From Collinsella aerofaciens ATCC 25986 (GTDB lineage: Bacteria > Actinomycetota > Coriobacteriia > Coriobacteriales > Coriobacteriaceae): a stretch of 64,000 nt of DNA. This document shows positions 17,808-25,133 of the stretch, one piece after another (the first letter of the stretch is position 1; every line of letters starts with the position of its first letter). The notes under the pieces are model-generated. The model was not told the origin of the DNA and made no database searches. It was given only the letters and a program-made list of their open reading frames with translations. The position numbers were made by a program, and so were the translations under genes. The stretch spans positions 2,232,001 through 2,296,000 of the forward strand of contig NZ_CP048433.1 in assembly GCF_010509075.1 (NCBI RefSeq), read 5' to 3'.

Positions 17808-18484
17808 GCGGCGATTTTGAACAGGCGAAATCGAGAGTTTGTCAATCCGAGGGGGCGTATGTGAGCGTGCGTCCCCTCGCTTCATCTTGGGAACAGCGTA
17901 AGTTGGGAGACTGCTTCGAGTTCTTGAAGAACAACACTCTTTCACGCGCTGGTTTGAATGGCGAGAATGGCACTGCTCGCAATGTTCATTACGGAGATAT
18001 TCTTATTAAGTTCGATGATTGCCTCGATGGCGAACGAAGCGATTTGCCGTTCATTACCGACGATACAGTGCTTCCCAAATTTGCTGGGTCGATACTTCGC
18101 GAAGGTGATGTCATTTTCGCCGACACAGCGGAAGACGAAGCGGCTGGTAAGTGTGTTGAACTGCGGAAACTACCCAAAGAGCCAACTATCTCGGGGCTGC
18201 ATACGATACCGGCGCGACCTCGGTTTCCCTTTGGGACGGGGTACCTGGGGCACTACCTTAATTCCGATGCATACCACAGACAGCTTCTTCCCTTAATGCA
18301 GGGGATCAAGGTAATTTCCGTTTCAAAGGCCGCACTGCAAGATACACAAGTAAGATTCCCTGGGTTGTCGGAGCAAACTGCCATAGGCGCGGCGTTGAGT
18401 GAGATCGACACCCTCATCACCCTTCATCAGCGTGAGCCGCCTCACACGATGAAGGAGGGTAAAAATGTCGATCAGCATCAATGA
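17804..18484 (+). CDS. hsdS: Type I specificity subunit, half size, coupled to hsdR
   Basis: A 226-residue protein with one target recognition domain. Residues 1-28 are not typical of HsdS. From about residue 29 it follows the family: SWEQRKLGDCFEF, then a TRD with GDILIKFDDCL, and SKAALQDTQVRFPG, ending at LITLHQR plus 20 residues. A full HsdS has two TRDs and about 400 residues, so this is a half-subunit truncated at the recombination repeat. It overlaps hsdR by 4 bp and the following recombinase by 20 bp, making one operon. It may work as a dimer, or act mainly as a donor cassette for inversion with the hsdM-linked copy. Confidence 0.85.
   Translation: MSGDFEQAKSRVCQSEGAYVSVRPLASSWEQRKLGDCFEFLKNNTLSRAGLNGENGTARNVHYGDILIKFDDCLDGERSDLPFITDDTVLPKFAGSILREGDVIFADTAEDEAAGKCVELRKLPKEPTISGLHTIPARPRFPFGTGYLGHYLNSDAYHRQLLPLMQGIKVISVSKAALQDTQVRFPGLSEQTAIGAALSEIDTLITLHQREPPHTMKEGKNVDQHQ
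17888..17907. repeat. hsdS 5' recombination repeat, copy A
   Basis: TGGGAACAGCGTAAGTTGGG. It is inverted relative to 14509-14528 (20 of 20) and 19881-19900 (19 of 20). Confidence 0.85.
18413..18436. repeat. hsdS 3' recombination repeat, copy A
   Basis: CTCATCACCCTTCATCAGCG plus TGAG. It is inverted relative to 19412-19432 (21 of 21) and 14013-14033 (21 of 21). Confidence 0.85.
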
Positions 18485-19391
18485 AGAATCGCTTTTCTGC
18501 GATTACTACTCGGAATGGATTAGCGTTTACAAAGAAGGGGCCATCCGTGAGGTCACCATGGGAAAGTACCGGCTCACGCAGTCTTGGCTTGCCAAGCTGA
18601 TTCCAGACCTCAAGATAAAAGATCTCGACCGCACTTCGTACCAGCAGCTCATCAATGGTTACGCAGAGCACCACGAGCGCCAGACAACCATGGACTTTCA
18701 CCATCAGCTTAAGGGAGCGATCCTTGACGCGGTTGACGAAGGACTCATCCCCCGCGACCCCACGCGCAAGGCCATCATCAAAGGGAAACAGCCGCGAGCG
18801 AAAAAGATCAAGTATCTCAACCAGTTTGAGCTTCATGCCATGCTCGGCGACCTTGATTTATCAGGCGGGCCGAGTTGGGATTGGCTTATTCTCATAGTCG
18901 CTAAAACGGGCTTGCGCTTCTCCGAGGCCCTTGGGCTTACCCCCGAAGACTTCGACTTCGCACATCAAACGCTCTCGGTGAATAAGACCTGGGATTACAA
19001 GAACGGCGGCGGATTCGTCCCCACGAAAAACGCCTCATCAGTGCGGAAGGTTCAACTCGACTGGCAACTCATCATGCAACTTTCCGGGCTACTCAAAGAC
19101 CTTCCACCGACTGAGCCCATATTCGCGAAGGGAAAGGTCTATAACTCGACGGCTAACAGCGTTTTAGCGCGCCACTGCAAAAATGTTGGCGTGCCTGTCA
19201 TATCCGTCCACGGGCTGCGGCATACGCATGCATCACTTTTGCTGTTTGCCGGCGTCTCCATCGCCAGCGTATCCCGAAGGCTCGGGCATGCGAGCATGAC
19301 CACCACTCAGGAAACCTATCTGCACGTCATTCAGGAGCTCGAGAACAAGGACATTGACATCGTCATGAGAGCTCTTTCGACTCTAATTTAA
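18465..19391 (+). CDS. Tyrosine recombinase of the invertible hsdS locus
   Basis: A 308-residue phage-integrase family recombinase. It has an N-terminal SAM-like domain (about 5-95) and the catalytic set R151 (KTGLRFSEALG), H249 and R252 (HGLRHTHASLL), H275 (RRLGHASMTTT) and Y285. It lacks the arm-binding domain of the ICE integrase, so it needs only core sites, as do DNA invertases of the Xer/PsrA/CreX kind. AGGAGGG precedes the ATG. It lies exactly between two oppositely oriented hsdS copies, overlapping the end of each. In SpnIII-type loci such recombinases shuffle hsdS domains between inverted repeats; the same role is inferred here. Confidence 0.9.
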   Translation: MSISINEESLFCDYYSEWISVYKEGAIREVTMGKYRLTQSWLAKLIPDLKIKDLDRTSYQQLINGYAEHHERQTTMDFHHQLKGAILDAVDEGLIPRDPTRKAIIKGKQPRAKKIKYLNQFELHAMLGDLDLSGGPSWDWLILIVAKTGLRFSEALGLTPEDFDFAHQTLSVNKTWDYKNGGGFVPTKNASSVRKVQLDWQLIMQLSGLLKDLPPTEPIFAKGKVYNSTANSVLARHCKNVGVPVISVHGLRHTHASLLLFAGVSIASVSRRLGHASMTTTQETYLHVIQELENKDIDIVMRALSTLI

Positions 19392-19954
19392 CCTGTATCA
19401 GCAAACCGCGACTCACGCTGATGAAGGGTGATAATGTCGTCGAGCCTCGCAAAGGTCGACCCGATTTGATGTTGCTCATCAGGAGATGGGATCGCTATCT
19501 CGGCATTAAGAAGGTCTTTGTTGTAAAGCCTTTTTAGAGTACTCCCTTCTAGGCTGCTCCAGCTTTTTCCGTTAAGGAATTGGAGCAGAAAGCCGTTGTC
19601 GAGTCGCTCATCATGTTGTAGCCACACGATATTGGAGTCTTGATAATACGCAGGATCACCTTGGTAAACGATGGTTCTGCCAATCGTTCCGGCAGCAGAA
19701 ATCAGAATATCGCCGACTTTTGGAAACTGATAAAGCCGCTGATACTCGTCGAAAAGTTCCCTCGAAATGAAGGCATCTGGAGTACCTCCGAAGGTGCCGA
19801 TTTTATAGAAAGGTACATCTCCTTGCTCTGTGGTCTGTTCTTTGAAAATGCGTTTGCACATGGCGACAGAACCAAGCTCTCCCAGCTTACGCTGTTCCCA
19901 AGGGTCAGTAAAACCGGCGAAGCGTATCTCAGGTACATTGGTCTTTTCCGCCAT
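19388..19954 (-). CDS. hsdS: Type I specificity subunit, half size, coupled to hsdM
   Basis: A 188-residue specificity protein that begins with the standard N-terminus MAEKTNVPEIRFAGFTDPW and continues EQRKLGELG into one TRD (GDVPFYKIGTFGG, SAAGTIGRT) and PSPDEQHQIGSTFARLDD. It stops seven residues after IITLHQR. The central helix and second TRD of a full subunit are absent. The ATG lies 1 bp after the hsdM stop with GGGAGG before it, so this copy is the one expressed with the methylase. The 3' ends of this gene and the recombinase overlap by 4 bp. The TRD differs from those of the two other copies. Confidence 0.88.
   Translation of the reverse strand: MAEKTNVPEIRFAGFTDPWEQRKLGELGSVAMCKRIFKEQTTEQGDVPFYKIGTFGGTPDAFISRELFDEYQRLYQFPKVGDILISAAGTIGRTIVYQGDPAYYQDSNIVWLQHDERLDNGFLLQFLNGKSWSSLEGSTLKRLYNKDLLNAEIAIPSPDEQHQIGSTFARLDDIITLHQRESRFADTG
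19412..19432. repeat. hsdS 3' recombination repeat, copy B
   Basis: CTCACGCTGATGAAGGGTGA plus T. It is the inverse of 18416-18436. Confidence 0.85.
19881..19900. repeat. hsdS 5' recombination repeat, copy B
   Basis: CCCAGCTTACGCTGTTCCCA, encoding WEQRKLG on the minus strand. It is the inverse of 17888-17907 with one mismatch. Confidence 0.85.
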
Positions 19955-19955
19955 A

Positions 19956-22517
19956 CTATTCACCTCCCAACAGTTTCCGCAGCTCAGCAATGCCCGCCAT
20001 ATCGTGCTCGTTGCCCGTGAGCTGGCCCAGCATCGCTGCCAACTCGCTTTCCGCCTCTGCAATCTGGTTGCATACGTCCGAATAGGTTGTCGCGTACTTT
20101 GCGTTCAGTGCGACGACCTTTGCGATGAAGTCGCTTACGACAGCATTGGGCAGCTCGAGCAAATCAGATTGCAGCGGCTCAATCCACTTCGCAGCAAGCA
20201 ATTCGTCGCACTGGGCGTCGGTCAGGCCCTCGATAACCTCCTTGGTCTTCTCCTCGAGCGCGACAAGCGCCTCCTTCCTTGCCTTTTTGAGATTTTTCTC
20301 CTCGTCGAGAAGGGACTGAGCGCGCACGAGGCCCCGCTCGAAGTCGCCGTCCGGATGCTTGCCGATGCTTTTCACGGCCTTCTTGAGGGACGCCGCCACG
20401 AACGCGCCGTCATCGCTGAAAACGTCGCTCGAGCTCTTCTCCTCCTCATCGAGGTTATCGAGAATCTCGTCGAGTTCTTGGGAGATCTCACTTAAACGGG
20501 AGTCGCGCGCGGAGATTTCCTTGACATCGTCGGCGAGCAGCTGTTCTTGGACGAGCGCAAACGGCAAGATGCGGCCCGTCCAGCCATCCTGCACCTCGAC
20601 GTCTTTGCCGTTCTTCTTTTTTATCACCATATTCGGATCGACTTTGCGCACAGCCCCTTTGCCCTCGGTTTGGATAACCTCGAGGTCGCCGGAGATGCCC
20701 GTCCACGCATCGTCGAGAGCTTGGTAGGCATCGTACCCGTCGACGAGCGCGACACCAGAGAGGGCGTCGCGGAGCCGCTCTGCGATATAATCCTCCTCGG
20801 CCACGGCATCAACCTGCGATGAGTCGTCTACCAACCTCTTCCGCAGCTCTGCGGGCAGGTGAGCCAACGCATCTCGATACCCCGCCAGGAAAGAAACGAC
20901 GTCGGCGTTGGCCTTCACCGTTGCCGCCACGTCGTCCGTCATGGAAGCAAGGCACGACCCGCCGCCCTCACCGAACAGCTGGCCCTTCAGGCTTGGCCAC
21001 ACTTTCCAGTAGCGGTCGAGAGCATCGACCTCGGCTTTCGGAACCCCACCGAACATGGTGGCATACACGTCCCAGCTCTCAGCAGCTTCGGATGAATCAA
21101 CATAGCGCGGAATGTTGAGGTTGTAATCGTTGGCGCGTATCTCGTCGATGGTCACCAGACGGCTGAACTTGTCAACGGTCGCCCCAGTCGTGACCGCGTC
21201 CACGATGCGGCGTATATCGCTCGCACGCAGTTTGTTGTTTTTGCCTTCTTTCACAAAGTGCTTTGAGGCATCCACAATCAACACGTCACTGCTCTCGCGC
21301 TGCTTGCGGAGCACCATAACGATGGTCGGGATGCCGGTGCCGAAGAAGATGTTGGCAGGAAGCCCGATGATTGCCTGGATATGGCGGTTCTCCACCAGGT
21401 TCTTGCGGATGGTGCCCTCCTCGCCGCCGCGGAACAGCACGCCGTGGGGCAGGACGATGCACATGATCCCGTCAGGGCGCAAATGGTACAAATCATGCAA
21501 AAGGAAGGCGTAATCGGCTTTGGATTTGGGAGCGACGCCGAACTTGAAGCGCGGATCGAGCTCCTTGTCTTCCGGGTCCCAATTCTGGGAGTAAGGGGGG
21601 TTCGACACAACGGCATCGACGAACAGCGGATCGTAGGTCTCGTCCTTGTTCTCGACCGTGTCGAACCAGGGCCAATCGTCTTCGAGCGTGTCGCCGTTGC
21701 GCGCTACGATGTTGTCGGGGAGTATTCCGCGCATGACCAGATTCATACGTGTGAGGTTGTACGTGTTCTCCTTAAGCTCCTGCGCATAGTATTTGATGGA
21801 GTCCGGGTCGCCGTTGCGTCGCGCCACGGCCTTGCCGATATTGATGAGCAGCGAGCCGGACCCGCTCGTGGGGTCGTAGATAGTGATGTTCTCGCGTCCG
21901 GCCAGGTGCCATGAGACTATCTCGCTCATGAGCATGGACACTTCGTGCGGCGTGTAGAACTCGCCTGCCTTCTTGCCGGCGTTGGCGGCGAAGTTGCTGA
22001 TGAGGTACTCGTAGATGAAGCCGAGCACGTCGTAGTCCTGGCGACCGTCCATCGGGATGTCTTTGATGAGGTAGATGAGGTCGCGAGCGGCCTTGGACTG
22101 GCTCCGTGCGTCGGTGCCGAGCTTGGAGAGACCGGTCCGCAGCGTGTCGAAGATGCCGTCGAAGACGCGCTTGCGAGCAGGGTCGATGTTGCGGCTAAAG
22201 GCATTGAGGGCGTCGCGAACGTTCGAAATCTCGAAGTCGCCGCCCTTGGAGACCCAGGTGGAGAAGAGGTTTTCGTAGGCGATGAAGTAGCCGCACTCGC
22301 CCTTGACGAACTCGACCGTCTCCTCGTCGTCCTCCACGAGGCTCGGCAAATCCTCTTCGGCGAAATCACGCGCCTTCAGGCGGGCAACTTCGGTCTCGGA
22401 AAGGAACTTGTAGAAGATGAAGCCCAGGATGTAGTCCTTGTATTCGTTTGCCTCGATTTTCGAGCGCATCTTGTTGGCGGATTCCCATATCTTTGATGCC
22501 AATTGCTGCTTGTTCAT
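19956..22517 (-). CDS. hsdM: Type I modification methylase, M subunit
   Basis: An N6-adenine DNA methyltransferase of 853 residues. The N-terminal HsdM helical domain spans about 1-170. The SAM-binding motif DPTSGSGSL lies at 215-223 and the catalytic NPPY at 306-309. After the usual end near residue 520 there are about 330 extra residues rich in charged helices (for example KEISARDSRLSEISQELDEI), which may be a coiled coil. That makes it longer than the 500-550 residues of most HsdM. The ATG directly abuts the stop of the GIY-YIG gene, and hsdS follows after 1 bp. The operon order is RHH, GIY-YIG, hsdM, hsdS. Confidence 0.95.
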   Translation of the reverse strand: MNKQQLASKIWESANKMRSKIEANEYKDYILGFIFYKFLSETEVARLKARDFAEEDLPSLVEDDEETVEFVKGECGYFIAYENLFSTWVSKGGDFEISNVRDALNAFSRNIDPARKRVFDGIFDTLRTGLSKLGTDARSQSKAARDLIYLIKDIPMDGRQDYDVLGFIYEYLISNFAANAGKKAGEFYTPHEVSMLMSEIVSWHLAGRENITIYDPTSGSGSLLINIGKAVARRNGDPDSIKYYAQELKENTYNLTRMNLVMRGILPDNIVARNGDTLEDDWPWFDTVENKDETYDPLFVDAVVSNPPYSQNWDPEDKELDPRFKFGVAPKSKADYAFLLHDLYHLRPDGIMCIVLPHGVLFRGGEEGTIRKNLVENRHIQAIIGLPANIFFGTGIPTIVMVLRKQRESSDVLIVDASKHFVKEGKNNKLRASDIRRIVDAVTTGATVDKFSRLVTIDEIRANDYNLNIPRYVDSSEAAESWDVYATMFGGVPKAEVDALDRYWKVWPSLKGQLFGEGGGSCLASMTDDVAATVKANADVVSFLAGYRDALAHLPAELRKRLVDDSSQVDAVAEEDYIAERLRDALSGVALVDGYDAYQALDDAWTGISGDLEVIQTEGKGAVRKVDPNMVIKKKNGKDVEVQDGWTGRILPFALVQEQLLADDVKEISARDSRLSEISQELDEILDNLDEEEKSSSDVFSDDGAFVAASLKKAVKSIGKHPDGDFERGLVRAQSLLDEEKNLKKARKEALVALEEKTKEVIEGLTDAQCDELLAAKWIEPLQSDLLELPNAVVSDFIAKVVALNAKYATTYSDVCNQIAEAESELAAMLGQLTGNEHDMAGIAELRKLLGGE

Positions 22518-23351
22518 CTACTTATCCTCGCTTCTGTAAACTTGGTTGAGCGTTTCACCGTCGTTGTCCACCCATTCGGTCCAGCCATTCTGGCTGCCGC
22601 CGAGCACGAATACCGCGGCGGCACTGGGCGTCGGGAACTCGAGATCTTCGGCGAGTTCTGCGATACCGCCCGAATCGCCGAAGATCTCCCTGCGCGAGGC
22701 CGCGACGGCCGCGTTCTTCAGCGCGGGTTTGGAGAGGTTCACCTTCGAGCCGGCGAGAACCGTGAAGTGCCCAGTGGCTTTATCGTAGCGCCCTGATCCG
22801 CGTATCCCGTTCTTCTTCGTATGGAAGACGACCGAGGCGCCGGCGGGACCCTGGTCGACCCTGTCGAGGTCGTACCCCAAAGCTGACATCCTGAAGAGGA
22901 TCCTCTCGTGCAGGCGCTCGACGGCCTCTTCCTTGTACGGGTCGACGTAGGGCTTGGGCGTCGCCGAGTTGTCAGTCTCGTACGAGCCGTGGGTGCGCAC
23001 GTAGTCGATGGCCTTCGCCTCGAGGACGTCCAGCGCGTCCCTGCTGATGTTCTGATCGTCATCGAGGAACATGACGGCCTTGTTCCAGAACTCCTTCTTT
23101 GCCTTGTGTGCGTCGAGCCGGGCGATACCCTGGGTCGTCTGCCCAGCGTAGACGCGGCTCACGTTGCCGTGGTCCTCGTCGAGCAGGTAGTAGATGCCGC
23201 GCTGCGGGATGTTCGGCAGCGACTTCGCCTCGGCAAGGTCCTCCCTCGGAACGACGACGGTCACAAGCGACTCGCCGTCGATGCGGCAAATACGTATGCG
23301 GTCCGGCTGCGCGTCTATGAGCTGGACGGTGAAGGTCTTGACCCGAATCAC
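22518..23351 (-). CDS. GIY-YIG nuclease family protein with DUF4357
   Basis: A 277-residue protein. The N-terminal half holds a GIY-YIG-type fold (GIYYLLDEDHG then VYAGQTTQGIARL, with the supporting EFWNKAV and LEAKAIDYV). The C-terminal half ends in the DUF4357 signature (GGSQNGWTEWVDNDGETL). GTG 23351 is the likely start, just after the stop of the RHH gene. The gene abuts hsdM without a gap, so it belongs to the modification operon. GIY-YIG/DUF4357 proteins are often seen next to restriction systems; whether this one cuts DNA is not known. In the second signature the usual YIG is YAG. Confidence 0.8.
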   Translation of the reverse strand: MIRVKTFTVQLIDAQPDRIRICRIDGESLVTVVVPREDLAEAKSLPNIPQRGIYYLLDEDHGNVSRVYAGQTTQGIARLDAHKAKKEFWNKAVMFLDDDQNISRDALDVLEAKAIDYVRTHGSYETDNSATPKPYVDPYKEEAVERLHERILFRMSALGYDLDRVDQGPAGASVVFHTKKNGIRGSGRYDKATGHFTVLAGSKVNLSKPALKNAAVAASRREIFGDSGGIAELAEDLEFPTPSAAAVFVLGGSQNGWTEWVDNDGETLNQVYRSEDK

Positions 23352-23353
23352 GC

Positions 23354-23566
23354 TTATGCCCCCTTCTTCGCGAGCTCTTCGATCATGCACGTGCGCACGA
23401 AGGCGGAGAAGCTCATGCCCCGTAGGGCCGCTTCCTCCTTTGCCGCGTCACGCAAGGTGTCGGGGATGCGCAGGGTCACGGAGACCTGGTCTCCCTCTAC
23501 CAGGAAGCTTCTGATCTCGGTTTCGTCGGGGTTGCCCTTGATGAGCTCCTTGTAGCTGCCAGGCAT
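23354..23566 (-). CDS. Ribbon-helix-helix regulator, first gene of the hsdM operon
   Basis: A small protein of about 70 residues. Residues from 28 (DQVSVTLRIPDTLRDAAKEE) show the beta strand and first helix of an RHH domain, and GMSFSAFVRTCMIEELAKKG gives the second helix. The start at 23566 is preferred because GGGAG lies six bases upstream; an ATG at 23578 is also possible. Its stop is 2 bp from the GTG of the GIY-YIG gene. It may autoregulate the operon, or be the antitoxin half of an antitoxin/GIY-YIG pair. Confidence 0.7.
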   Translation of the reverse strand: MPGSYKELIKGNPDETEIRSFLVEGDQVSVTLRIPDTLRDAAKEEAALRGMSFSAFVRTCMIEELAKKGA

Positions 23567-23708
23567 CTGTGCTCCCATCGCTCGAAATGCAATACAAATG
23601 CGTTTGCAGCATTATAACGCGGCGACACGGGGCGGCACTGGGAATAGAGGGACAGCCGATGTCCAGGCCCCGTACGAGCGCAAACGGCGAAGGAATCCCT
23701 GGCTGGGC

Positions 23709-24011
23709 TTAGATGGTCTCTTTCGTTCGGGTTCTCATCTCTTGGTTTTCGCGGGGTCTGAAATTGGCCCGCTCCTCGGCGTAAAGAATCTCGTTCTGTG
23801 CCTCCAGAATGCGCGTGGCGTCCTCGATGCGACCGGCGCACCTCTGGCTTATCGACCTCAGGGCAAGGATTCCCTCGACGTCGAGCGGGTCCAGCTGGTC
23901 GGCGTGCGCCAGGGACTCGAGCAGCTGGTCCAGGCCCTTCGCCAACCTCCCGGCATCCGCCAGCGCATCGAGCAGCTCAAGGCGCTCAGCCTTCTCTTCG
24001 CAATTCAACAT
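23709..24011 (-). CDS. Hypothetical helical protein
   Basis: A 100-residue Leu/Ala/Glu-rich protein predicted to be nearly all helix, with no membrane segment and no known motif. ATG 24011-24009 follows AGAAGG. A longer frame starting at 24077 is less likely. It lies upstream of the hsdM operon on the same strand but 140 bp away. Function unknown. Confidence 0.5.
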   Translation of the reverse strand: MLNCEEKAERLELLDALADAGRLAKGLDQLLESLAHADQLDPLDVEGILALRSISQRCAGRIEDATRILEAQNEILYAEERANFRPRENQEMRTRTKETI

Positions 24012-24555
24012 CAGTTTGCCTTCTTCTACCAACTGACGTGCTGTGCACCACCGTAGCCGTTCCGCAGGGGGAACCATCTCGCCGCCAGCGATCCCGTGCG
24101 CATATCGGCCGCAAGCGGCGCGGGAAATGTCGTCCCGATGCGGACCGCGTCACCGCGACTCGGCAGCGGCCCGTTGTCCGCGCCGCGACGTCGCCGCCAA
24201 CCCCCGCGAGCGCCCCCGCAACCGCCGACGGGTCGCATCCCATGCCCGGAGGACCTCGACGCCCATGCCCGATTCCATGCCACACGCCTGCGCCCCTCCG
24301 ACCCGAAACCCGCCCCGGCGCTCCTTGGACGCGCAGGGTCGCACGCCGGCAGGCGGCCAGCAAGGGCCGCGACACTTTTCCGGGTTCTTCGCCCCATGCG
24401 CTGCGCGCGCGAACAACGCGAAAAACCGACGTCGGGAGATTTCTATAACCACGCCCGACTTCGCTTCCTCCCTTGCCGGCGCGCCCGCGCTGCATGCGAC
24501 TCACGCGACGCAAGGCACGCCACAGGGGCGGGCCTCAGAGCCTAAGGAGCAAGAC
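24012..24555. other. G+C-rich gene-free region
   Basis: These 544 bp are very rich in G+C and open in several frames, none with a ribosome binding site or recognisable product. An inverted repeat with arms GTCGGG and CCCGAC (about 24431-24460) brackets CTATAA. It may hold the promoter of the gene at 24556. No other structure was recognised. Confidence 0.4.
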
Positions 24556-24927
24556 ATGAACGACATGAAGGAAAAGGCGATGGGCGCGGTCAGGGCCTTC
24601 CTCGAGCGCAAGGGCTACGAAATCGTCGACGAGGCCTGGCAGGGACCCGAGGGCATCGGCGGGATCGACCTCGTGGCGGTGGACGAGGACGGGACCCTGG
24701 TCTTCGTCGACGCCACGGTCCGGATCGGGACGGACGGCTTCCCCGAGGCCCACAGGGCGCGCGGGCTGCGCGAGGCGCTGGCGGCGAGGTGGCTCGCCGG
24801 CAACGGCGACGACTACGCCGACACCCCGGTCCGCTTCGACGAGGTGGCGATGATGGTCGTCAAGGAGAACCGCGCGCTCCTTCGCCACCACATCAACTGC
24901 TTCGGCGAGATGGAGCCGCTCTCCTAG
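24556..24927 (+). CDS. YraN/UPF0102-like protein lacking the catalytic lysine
   Basis: A 123-residue protein resembling the UPF0102 (YraN) family of predicted endonuclease-like folds. The N-terminal helix (AVRAFLERKGYEIVDEAW) and the strand IGGIDLVAVDEDGTLVFVD match the family block GEIDLIA...LVFVEVKTR. The key E-x-K is VDATVR here, so the lysine is threonine and the glutamate is aspartate. Catalytic activity is therefore doubtful. ATG 24556 follows AAGGAG. It precedes parA but is cut off from it by a terminator. ICEs often carry such proteins; the role is unknown. Confidence 0.65.
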   Translation: MNDMKEKAMGAVRAFLERKGYEIVDEAWQGPEGIGGIDLVAVDEDGTLVFVDATVRIGTDGFPEAHRARGLREALAARWLAGNGDDYADTPVRFDEVAMMVVKENRALLRHHINCFGEMEPLS

Positions 24928-24934
24928 GCGGCGC

Positions 24935-24965
24935 GCCCGGCCCCGGGCTCCCGGGGCCGGGCTTT
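24935..24965 (+). terminator. Strong hairpin terminator
   Basis: A 12-bp perfect stem, GCCCGGCCCCGG (24935-24946) with CCGGGGCCGGGC (24951-24962), with a 4-base loop and TTT after it. It separates the YraN-like gene from parAB. Confidence 0.8.
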
Positions 24966-24982
24966 CCCCCGAAACCGTGCCC

Positions 24983-25026
24983 GTGTACCACGAAAGCGTA
25001 CATATCCGTACGTTTTCGTGGTACAC
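24983..25026. promoter_or_regulatory. Large palindrome upstream of parA
   Basis: The 13-bp arms GTGTACCACGAAA (24983-24995) and TTTCGTGGTACAC (25014-25026) are perfect. Inside them CGTAC and GTACG form a second symmetric pair. It lies about 110 bp before parA and is probably an operator or partition site. Confidence 0.75.
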
Positions 25027-25036
25027 TCCGCTTGTC

Positions 25037-25060
25037 GGACAAATCCGTACGGTTTTGTCC
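25037..25060. promoter_or_regulatory. Second palindrome upstream of parA, related to the dispersed sites
   Basis: The arms GGACAAA (25037-25043) and TTTGTCC (25054-25060) enclose the symmetric CCGTACGG. The arms are those of the dispersed GGGACAA-T-TTGTCCC sites, which links this locus to them. Confidence 0.7.
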
Positions 25061-25133
25061 CGACGCTCCGAGACTCGGGGCGCGCCGGACCGGATGCGGC
25101 GAGGCGCGCCCCACGCTAGAGAGGACGCGACCC

